Source: Zeimonas sp035303885 (GTDB lineage Bacteria > Pseudomonadota > Gammaproteobacteria > Burkholderiales > Burkholderiaceae_E). Taken from it: a stretch of DNA of 6,358 nucleotides. The position numbers were made by a program, and so were the translations under genes. A model generated the notes under the pieces. That model did not search any database. It was not told where the DNA came from and saw nothing but the letters and a program-made list of their open reading frames with translations. Shown here piece by piece: positions 1 through 6,358 of the stretch. Positions within the stretch are counted from its first letter, which is position 1, and every line of letters begins with the position of its first letter. The stretch lies in the NCBI GenBank assembly GCA_035303885.1, contig DATGRE010000144.1, positions 1 through 6,358 of the forward strand, in the 5' to 3' direction.

Positions 1-1394
<1,394 letters not shown>

Positions 1395-1431
1395 GCTGCG
1401 GGGAGGTGGAGGGAAACGGGTGCCGCGCTCG

Positions 1432-1599
1432 TCAGCGTCCGAGCGGAATGCCGCAGGCCTGCAGCAGGGAAGCGAAGCTGACGACCAGGTTCGGGTCGCG
1501 GTAGGCGAGAAAGGACCAGGCGACGACGAAGCCGAGCGCGGCGAGGCCTGCCAGGCCCAGCGCCAGCCGGGCGATTCGCGTCGTGCGATGATCGTGCAT
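1432..1599 (-). CDS. Small single-span membrane protein upstream of parE
   Basis: A 55-residue ORF starting at the ATG at 1599-1597 (MHDHRTTRIARLALGLAGLA) and ending in TGA at 1434-1432. The N-terminus is basic, followed by one hydrophobic segment at about residues 9-33, then YRDPNLVVSFASLLQACG and a short tail. This fits an inner-membrane protein with its N-terminus in the cytoplasm, or an uncleaved signal anchor. I do not recognise the family. Support comes from the exact fit into the gap between parE and the divergent PLP-enzyme gene, the clean hydrophobic segment, and a -10-like TAGAAT placed so that transcription would begin at or near the ATG. It probably forms a two-gene unit with parE. 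No Shine-Dalgarno is present. Function unknown. The main doubt is that short ORFs also arise by chance at this GC content. Confidence 0.6.
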   Translation of the reverse strand: MHDHRTTRIARLALGLAGLAALGFVVAWSFLAYRDPNLVVSFASLLQACGIPLGR

Positions 1600-1605
1600 C
1601 GCGTC

Positions 1606-1611
1606 ATTCTA
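1606..1611 (-). promoter_or_regulatory. Candidate -10 element for the small ORF-parE unit
   Basis: Read on the minus strand, the hexamer TAGAAT matches the sigma-70 -10 consensus at five of six bases. It is AT-rich in an otherwise very GC-rich region. Its last base is seven bases before position 1599, the A of the small ORF's ATG, so the mRNA would be leaderless. No good -35 is present: the nearest resemblance is a GAC core at about 1632-1634, with poor spacing. Inferred from sequence only. Confidence 0.35.
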
Positions 1612-1638
1612 CTGGGTGCCCGCCGGCGCCCGTCGCCG

Positions 1639-2907
1639 ATGGCCACCGAAGAAGCCCCCAGCTCCGCGGGCGACCGCTTGCCCGAACGCTCCGGCCGGGA
1701 TCGACCGGCCCGCGGGCCGGACCACGCCATCCCTTCCGGGCACGCCGATCGTGCCGACACCCTGGTCGTGCACGGCGACCGCGATCCGGAGGTCTTCGAG
1801 GCCGAGCTCGCGCCGCCCGTGCACATGTCGGTCACCTGGTCGGCGCGCGACGCAGACGAGTTCGCCGGGCTGGCCACCGGAGTGCGCCCGCAGCGCTTCT
1901 ACACGCGCTACGGCAACCCGACGCACGAGCGCGTCGCACGATTGATCGCCCGGCTCGAGGGCGGCGAGAACGCGCTGATGACGGCCAGCGGCATGGGCGC
2001 CGTCTCGTCCGTGCTCGTCGGGCTGCTCGCCGCCGGCGATCGGGTCGTCGCGCAGACCAGCCACTACATGGGCAGCACGCAGTGGTTCACCGAGCTGCTA
2101 CCACGCTTCGGCGTCGAGGTCGAGCGCGTCGACCAATCGGACACCGAAGCGCTGGTCGCGGCGATCCGCCGCGGCGCGAAGCTCGCGATGCTCGAGACGC
2201 CGTCGAACCCGACGATGGCGCTCACCGACCTGCGGGCGGTCGCCGAGGCGGCGCACGCCTGCGGCACGATCACCGTTGCCGACAACACTTTCGCGACGCC
2301 GCTGAACCAGCAGCCGCTCGCGCTCGGCATCGACGTCGTCGTGCACAGTGCGACCAAGTACCTCGGCGGGCACCACGACCTGATCGCTGGCGTCATCGTC
2401 ACGCACGACGAGATCCTCGAACGCATCTGGCGCAGCACGATCGCGCTGGGCGCCACGCTCGGCGCCTTCGACGCGTGGCTGCTGCTGCGCGGGCTGCGCA
2501 CGCTCGCACTGCGCGTCGAGCGCGCGAACGACAACGCGATGCGCGTGGCGCGCTTCCTCGAGTCGCATCCGGGCGTGGAGCGCGTGCATTACCCGGGGCT
2601 CGAGAGCCATCCGCAGCACGCGCTCGCCCGCGCGCAGATGCGCGGCTTCGGCGGCGTGCTGTCGGTGTGCATCGCGGGCGACTACGCGCACACCGCGCGC
2701 TTCGTCTCGCGCCTGCGCCGCTTCACGCACGCGGTAAGCCTGGGCGGCATCGAGTCGCTCGCCGTGCACGCAGCGGCAATGGTCGCGGGAACGCTGAACG
2801 ACGAGCAGATGCGTGCGGCCGGCATCGCGCCGAACCTCGTGCGGCTCGCCTGCGGCATCGAGGCCGCCGACGATCTGATCGCCGACCTGGAGCAGGCGCT
2901 GCGCTGA
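1639..2907 (+). CDS. PLP-dependent transsulfuration enzyme (cystathionine gamma-synthase / lyase family)
   Basis: A complete 422-residue cytoplasmic enzyme of the Cys/Met-metabolism PLP family, which makes or breaks C-S bonds in cystathionine, homocysteine or methionine-type substrates. Visible landmarks: the phosphate-contacting YTRYGNPT at 88-95, the cofactor-stacking tyrosine Y143 in SHYMGST, TPSNPT in the middle domain, D215 (pyridine-nitrogen contact) in DNTFATP, the Schiff-base lysine K240 in SATKYLGGHHD, SLGGIESL at 367-374, and the carboxylate-binding arginine R402 in LVRLACGIE. The end, DDLIADLEQALR, is normal for the family. The ATG at 1639 leaves about 40 low-complexity residues (P, R, D, A) before the family start at DTLVVHG. 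An in-frame ATG at 1588 would overlap the divergent small ORF, and a GTG at 1768 lies just inside the family start. The Cys typical of methionine gamma-lyase after the active-site Tyr is Met here, arguing against that activity. Substrate cannot be assigned. Confidence 0.93.
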   Translation: MATEEAPSSAGDRLPERSGRDRPARGPDHAIPSGHADRADTLVVHGDRDPEVFEAELAPPVHMSVTWSARDADEFAGLATGVRPQRFYTRYGNPTHERVARLIARLEGGENALMTASGMGAVSSVLVGLLAAGDRVVAQTSHYMGSTQWFTELLPRFGVEVERVDQSDTEALVAAIRRGAKLAMLETPSNPTMALTDLRAVAEAAHACGTITVADNTFATPLNQQPLALGIDVVVHSATKYLGGHHDLIAGVIVTHDEILERIWRSTIALGATLGAFDAWLLLRGLRTLALRVERANDNAMRVARFLESHPGVERVHYPGLESHPQHALARAQMRGFGGVLSVCIAGDYAHTARFVSRLRRFTHAVSLGGIESLAVHAAAMVAGTLNDEQMRAAGIAPNLVRLACGIEAADDLIADLEQALR

Positions 2908-3414
2908 TCGAAGCTGCGCGAGAAGCATCGGCGCCACAACCGCGCGCTGCACGGCTTCGGAATCGTCGACGGGCTCGACGTTTGGATCGAAGCGAGCGAC
3001 GACGGCGGGCGGATCGTCGTCGAGCCGGGCTATGCGATCGACGCCTGCGGCGACGAGATCGCGGTCCCCGAACGCGCGACGCTGGGCCTGCCGTCGAGCG
3101 CGCCGGAGGCCTGCGTTTCGCTGCGCCGCTGGGATTGGCCGTGCGAGCCCATGCCCGGACCGAACGGTCCCGAGGCGACGCGCATCGAGGAGGCATCGAT
3201 CCTCGCCGTCTCGATGCACGTTCCGACCGCGGCGATCGCGCTGGCGCATCTGGTGCGCGAGAGCGGCGCCTGGACGATCGACGCGAGCTTCGGCGGCTGG
3301 CTGCGCTCGCACGGAAGCTGGCCGGTCGTGCGCCACTCCGACGGCCGGCAGGCGCCCGGCCGCCTCGTCTACGCGGAAGTCTTCGACGTCGACGCCGCGC
3401 TGCTCGGCAGCTGA
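2908..3414 (+). CDS. Uncharacterised-family protein lacking a normal start (5'-truncated or CTG-initiated)
   Basis: Directly after the TGA of the PLP enzyme, and in the same frame, 168 codons stay open until TGA at 3412-3414. The translation has the hallmarks of a widespread uncharacterised family: EKHRRHNRALHGFGIVDGL near the start, IVVEPGYAIDACGDEIAVP, then EATRIEEA, and ALAHLVRESGAWTIDASFG. From memory, relatives begin with a further 25-30 residues (a GQLL-type segment) and often sit among phage-tail-like or contractile-injection genes. No such genes are visible here. There is no in-frame ATG, GTG or TTG before the ATG at 3151, which would discard the most conserved half. CTG at 2914 is the only near-start codon ahead of the conserved block. 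The rest of the family pattern is intact with no frameshift, so it is either a recent 5' truncation (pseudogene) or a gene started unusually, for example by reinitiation after the upstream stop. Function unknown. Confidence 0.5.
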   Translation, partial: SKLREKHRRHNRALHGFGIVDGLDVWIEASDDGGRIVVEPGYAIDACGDEIAVPERATLGLPSSAPEACVSLRRWDWPCEPMPGPNGPEATRIEEASILAVSMHVPTAAIALAHLVRESGAWTIDASFGGWLRSHGSWPVVRHSDGRQAPGRLVYAEVFDVDAALLGS

Positions 3415-3454
3415 CGCGCCCGCCGCGCGGCGCACGCGACGCCCATCCGCCGCG

Positions 3455-3682
3455 CTACAGCCGCAATCGCCACCACGCCGCGCGCACGACCGCGACGACC
3501 ACGGCAACCAGCGCCGCGAACAACGCGACGCCGAGGATGATCCACCCGAACACGAAGGCGAGCACCAGCACGACGATCGCGGCGGCGGCGAACAGCAGCG
3601 TGGCGAGCAGCGACGTGAAGCGGCCCAGCACGATCCGGCGCTCCCGACCGCGGCGGCGAATGACGATTTCCGAACGACGCAT
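3455..3682 (-). CDS. Small two-span membrane protein downstream of kup
   Basis: A 75-residue ORF from the ATG at 3682-3680 to TAG at 3457-3455. The N-terminal 21 residues are strongly basic (MRRSEIVIRRRGRERR). Two hydrophobic stretches follow at about 22-46 and 47-67, joined at FGW, and the protein ends in an aromatic-basic tail (WWRLRL). This suggests an inner-membrane hairpin with both ends in the cytoplasm by the positive-inside rule. It starts only 18 bases after the kup stop on the same strand, so it is probably translated from the kup mRNA. The only ribosome-binding-like bases, GCGAG, abut the ATG. The family is not recognised. A role as a Kup accessory protein is speculation from position alone. 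Confidence 0.72.
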   Translation of the reverse strand: MRRSEIVIRRRGRERRIVLGRFTSLLATLLFAAAAIVVLVLAFVFGWIILGVALFAALVAVVVAVVRAAWWRLRL

Positions 3683-3700
3683 CTCGCTATTGTCGCGGAT

Positions 3701-5575
3701 CTAGATCGCCACCTGCGTGCCCACCTCGATCACCCGGTTCGGCGGCAGGCCGAAATAGTTCGCCACGCTCGTGCTGTTGCGCAGCAGCCAGCCGAACAGC
3801 GAGCGGCGCCAGCTGAAGAGTCCGCGCCGGCTGACCGAGACCAGCGTCGGCTTGCTGGTGAAGAACGACGTGTCGTTCAGCGTGCAGACGGTGCCCTTGC
3901 GCGCGATCTGCCGCAGCACGCCGTCGATGCGCGGACTCTCCCGAAAGCCGAAATGCGCGATCACGCGCACGATGCCGTCGCCGCCGCGCATCACCTCGAC
4001 GCGCTCGTCTTCGGGCACGCGCGGCACGTCGTCGAAGGCGACCGTGAGGAAGATCGTCTGCTCGTGCATCACCTTGTTGTGCTTCAGATTGTGCAGGAAG
4101 GCACTCGGCCAGCCCTGCGGGGTCGACGAGAAGAACAGCGCCGAGCCGGGCACGCGAGGGATCTCCGACAGGTCGAGCTGGTAACCGTCGCGGCTCGCCT
4201 TCGGCTGCATGTCCTTGTGCAGGCGGAGAATCTCGATTCCGCGGCGCCAGGTCGTCAGCACGACGAACACGGCCGCCGCGAGCAGGAGCGGGAACCAGGC
4301 TCCCGACCAGAACTTGGCGAAATTGGCGGCGAAGAACGCGAACTCGAGCGCGAAGAAGAGCGCGAACAACGGCCACAGCAGCCGCACGCGCGCGTCGGGA
4401 AAGAACGGCAGCGCGATCAGCATCATCACGCTGGTGAGCATCAGGTCGCCGGCGACGGCCACGCCGTAGGCCGCCGCCAGTGCGTCCGAGCTGCGGAAGC
4501 CGACGACGAGCGCGAGCACCAGCGCGAGCATCAAGCCGTTGACGACCGGGATGTAGACCTGTCCGCGCTCCGCGCGGGCGTCGTGCAGCACGCGCAGCCG
4601 GGGCAGGAAGTTCAGCCGCGAGGCCTGCTGCGTCGCCGAGAACGCGCCGGAGATCGTGGCCTGCGACGCGATGACTGTCGCGGCGGTGGCGAGCACGACC
4701 ATCGGCAACAGCAGCGGCTCGGGCGCGAGCAGGTAGAACGGGTTGCGAATCGCCTGCGGATCGAGCAGCACGAGCGCACCCTGGCCGAAATAGTTCAGCA
4801 TCAGCGCGGGCAGCACGAGCACGAACCAGCCGACGCGGATCGGCCGCGGCCCGAAATGGCCCATGTCGGCGTACAGCGCCTCGGCACCGGTCACGCACAG
4901 GAAGACCGCCCCCGCCGCGACGAACGCGAGCCCCGGCGACTGCACGACGAAATCCCAGGCGAAGCTCGGATCGAGCGCGAGCAGCACCTGCGGATTGCGC
5001 GCGACGGCGAGCGCCCCGAGCACCGCGATCACGACGAACCACAATGCCATCAGCTTGCCGAAGCCGGGGCCGATCACCCCCTTGCGGCGGTGCTGGACCG
5101 CGAACAGTACGACGAGGATCACGATCGCGATCGGCAGGACGAGGAAGCCGAGCCCTGGTTCGACGACGGCGATCCCCTCGACCGCCGAAAGCACCGAGAT
5201 CGCCGGCGTGATGACCGCGTCGCCGTAGAACAGCGAGACGGCGAACGCGCCGAACATCGTCACCAGCCAGGCCGTGCGCGGCCGCCCTCGGAGCGCGTTC
5301 AGGCAATGCGAAAGCAGCGCGAGCACGCCGCCTTCGCCGCGGTTGTCGAAGCGCAGCAGGATCGTCACGTACTTCAGCGAGACGACGATCATCACCGTCC
5401 AGAAGATCATCGAAAGCAGCGAGACGACGTTGGCCGGCGTGAGCGCGATCCCGTGCACCGGGTCGAAGGCGACCTTGAACGCGTAGAGCGGGCTGGTGCC
5501 GATGTCGCCGAAGACGACGCCGAGCGCACCGAGAACGGAAGCGGGCAGACGCGTGCGGGAAGCGGCCGTGCGCAT
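3701..5575 (-). CDS. kup: Kup-type low-affinity potassium transporter
   Basis: Inner-membrane K+ uptake protein of the KUP/HAK/KT family, thought to work as a K+/H+ symporter. It has 624 residues against 622 in E. coli Kup and aligns end to end from memory. The signature GVVFGDIGTSPLYAF is in the first span, with D24 matching essential D23 of E. coli. FYGDAVITPAISV places D119 where E. coli has E116, a conservative change I recall in many Kup proteins. GAEALYADMGHFG supplies E232, matching E229. LNYFGQGALVL and ATVIASQATISGAFS are further family blocks. About 12 membrane spans fill the first 440 or so residues. A soluble C-terminal domain follows, with FLHNLKHNKVMHE and the terminal NRVIEVGTQVAI. 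The ATG at 5575 gives the family-length N-terminus. No Shine-Dalgarno is present, and an extended -10 lies just upstream. The gene follows cydB by 66 bases and precedes a small membrane-protein gene by 18. Confidence 0.97.
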   Translation of the reverse strand: MRTAASRTRLPASVLGALGVVFGDIGTSPLYAFKVAFDPVHGIALTPANVVSLLSMIFWTVMIVVSLKYVTILLRFDNRGEGGVLALLSHCLNALRGRPRTAWLVTMFGAFAVSLFYGDAVITPAISVLSAVEGIAVVEPGLGFLVLPIAIVILVVLFAVQHRRKGVIGPGFGKLMALWFVVIAVLGALAVARNPQVLLALDPSFAWDFVVQSPGLAFVAAGAVFLCVTGAEALYADMGHFGPRPIRVGWFVLVLPALMLNYFGQGALVLLDPQAIRNPFYLLAPEPLLLPMVVLATAATVIASQATISGAFSATQQASRLNFLPRLRVLHDARAERGQVYIPVVNGLMLALVLALVVGFRSSDALAAAYGVAVAGDLMLTSVMMLIALPFFPDARVRLLWPLFALFFALEFAFFAANFAKFWSGAWFPLLLAAAVFVVLTTWRRGIEILRLHKDMQPKASRDGYQLDLSEIPRVPGSALFFSSTPQGWPSAFLHNLKHNKVMHEQTIFLTVAFDDVPRVPEDERVEVMRGGDGIVRVIAHFGFRESPRIDGVLRQIARKGTVCTLNDTSFFTSKPTLVSVSRRGLFSWRRSLFGWLLRNSTSVANYFGLPPNRVIEVGTQVAI

Positions 5576-5584
5576 GGCGCGCGC

Positions 5585-5593
5585 AGTGTATCA
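5585..5593 (-). promoter_or_regulatory. Extended -10 promoter element for kup
   Basis: On the minus strand the nine bases TGATACACT contain an intact TGn extension plus TACACT, matching four of six -10 consensus bases. They sit in an otherwise almost pure G/C stretch. No -35 is visible, which is typical of extended -10 promoters. Counting seven bases from the end of the hexamer puts transcription start near 5578 (a G), only three bases before the kup ATG, predicting a nearly leaderless mRNA and agreeing with the missing ribosome-binding site. It would let kup be expressed independently of cydB. Confidence 0.5.
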
Positions 5594-5641
5594 GCGTGCC
5601 CGAAGACGGCCGGCGCGCGCGTTGCCGCACCGGGGCGGTAC

Positions 5642-6358
5642 TCAGGCGTGATAGCCGATGTCGGCCCGCACCTTGCCGCGGAACACCCAGTACGACCACA
5701 CGACGTACAGGATCAGCACCGGCAGCAGGAACAGCGTGCCGACCAACAGGAATCCGAGCGCCCGCGGCGATGCCGCCGCGTCCCACAGCGTGATCGACGG
5801 CGGCGCGATCAGCGGCCACAGGCTGATCACCAGCCCGGTGAACGCGAGCAGGAACAGGCCGAAGGCGCACAGGAACGGCAGCAGCTCGTCGCCGCGTCGC
5901 AGCGACTTCAGCAGCAACGCCGCCAGCCCGACGGTGAGCAGCGGAACCGGCGAAAAATAGATCAGGTTCGGAAAGCTGAACCACCGCTCGGCGATGCGTG
6001 CGTCGGTGAGCGGCGTCCAGACGCTCATCAGCGCGATGAACGCCAGCACGCCCCACAGCACGCGGGCGGCGACCCTGCGCGACCACTGCTGCAGCTCGCC
6101 GGTGGTCTTGAGCACCAGCCAGCAGGCGCCGAGCAGCAGGTAGCCGAAGACGAGCCCGACGCCGGTGAGCAGCGGAAACGGCGCGATCCAGTCCCAGCTC
6201 GTCCCCACGAACTGCCGCCCCTCGATCTCGAAGCCCTGGATGAAGTTGCCGAGCACGATGCCCTGCGAGAGCGTCGCGCCCAGCGAGCCGAGGACGAAGC
6301 CGGTGTCCCAGAACCGCTTGCGCGCACCCGGCACCTCGCGAAACTCGAAGGCGACGCC
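5642..6358 (-). CDS. cydB: Cytochrome bd-type quinol oxidase subunit II (CydB/CioB), N-terminus outside the window
   Basis: Subunit II of the heterodimeric bd-type terminal oxidase in the inner membrane, which oxidises quinol and reduces O2 to water together with CydA. Reading is open to the right edge, where the first visible residues are GVAFEFREVPGARKRFWDTG. VAFEFR is a conserved CydB motif, so translation does not begin at the in-frame GTG at 6334. The visible 238 residues hold six hydrophobic spans; the family has eight spans and about 335-380 residues, so roughly 100 N-terminal residues are missing. ISLWPLIAPPSITLWDAAAS and the ending WVFRGKVRADIGYHA resemble the cyanide-insensitive (CioB) branch. 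The stop is TGA at 5644-5642. cydA is expected further right, upstream on this strand. No clear terminator separates it from kup. Confidence 0.95.
   Translation of the reverse strand, partial: GVAFEFREVPGARKRFWDTGFVLGSLGATLSQGIVLGNFIQGFEIEGRQFVGTSWDWIAPFPLLTGVGLVFGYLLLGACWLVLKTTGELQQWSRRVAARVLWGVLAFIALMSVWTPLTDARIAERWFSFPNLIYFSPVPLLTVGLAALLLKSLRRGDELLPFLCAFGLFLLAFTGLVISLWPLIAPPSITLWDAAASPRALGFLLVGTLFLLPVLILYVVWSYWVFRGKVRADIGYHA

Noticed and set aside
3151..3414. An 87-codon ORF starting at the ATG at 3151, as the real gene
   Set aside because: This start would drop the most conserved block (HNRALHGFGIVDGL and EPGYAID), which is clearly coding in the same frame upstream. The ATG is therefore probably an internal methionine.
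3421..3432. A 12-base G/C palindrome between convergent genes, as a possible bidirectional terminator
   Set aside because: The stem is only four pairs with a GCGC loop, and neither strand has a T-run. Such palindromes are common by chance at this GC content.
2098..3507. A 469-codon antisense frame across the PLP enzyme and the following ORF
   Set aside because: Its composition is that of a shadow frame, it covers two recognisable plus-strand coding regions, and it has no motif of its own.
5594..5641. A possible hairpin terminator after cydB
   Set aside because: Only a four-pair CCGC/GCGG stem with no T-run. Not enough to call.
3687..6086. A 799-codon minus-strand frame overlapping kup and cydB
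   Set aside because: It overlaps two well-identified genes in another frame and reads as arginine/alanine-rich low-complexity sequence, as expected from codon bias at high GC. No domain is recognisable.

Overview
This 6.36 kb window of very GC-rich, tightly packed bacterial DNA most likely comes from a betaproteobacterium. The protein sequences, especially ParE and the CioB-like CydB, look betaproteobacterial (Burkholderiales/Rhodocyclales-like). This is a judgement from recalled sequence resemblance, not from a search. Both window edges cut through genes. No rRNA, tRNA, insertion sequence, CRISPR array or phage gene is visible, and no gap between genes exceeds about 70 bases.

Layout from left to right. 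(1) Minus strand, positions 1-1599: a 55-residue single-span membrane protein gene, then, 37 bases later, parE (DNA topoisomerase IV subunit B), whose C-terminal quarter lies off the left edge. (2) Plus strand, 1639-2907: a complete PLP-dependent transsulfuration-type enzyme, divergent from the first pair with only 39 bases between the start codons. (3) Plus strand, 2908-3414: right after that stop codon and in the same frame, an open stretch that clearly codes for a member of an uncharacterised protein family but has no normal start codon. It is either 5'-truncated or started unusually. (4) Minus strand, 6358-3455: cydB (cytochrome bd oxidase subunit II, N-terminus off the right edge), then kup (K+ uptake), then a 75-residue two-span membrane protein, all head to tail. 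kup has its own extended -10 element almost touching its ATG.

The window is mostly housekeeping: chromosome decatenation (ParE), sulfur amino-acid chemistry (the PLP enzyme), quinol oxidation (CydB) and proton-coupled potassium uptake (Kup). CydB and Kup both act at the inner membrane and both relate to the proton-motive force, but they probably use separate promoters. I see no convincing new multi-gene system. The points most worth a second look are the start-less conserved ORF after the PLP enzyme, the two small membrane proteins, and two promoter candidates that predict leaderless or nearly leaderless mRNAs.
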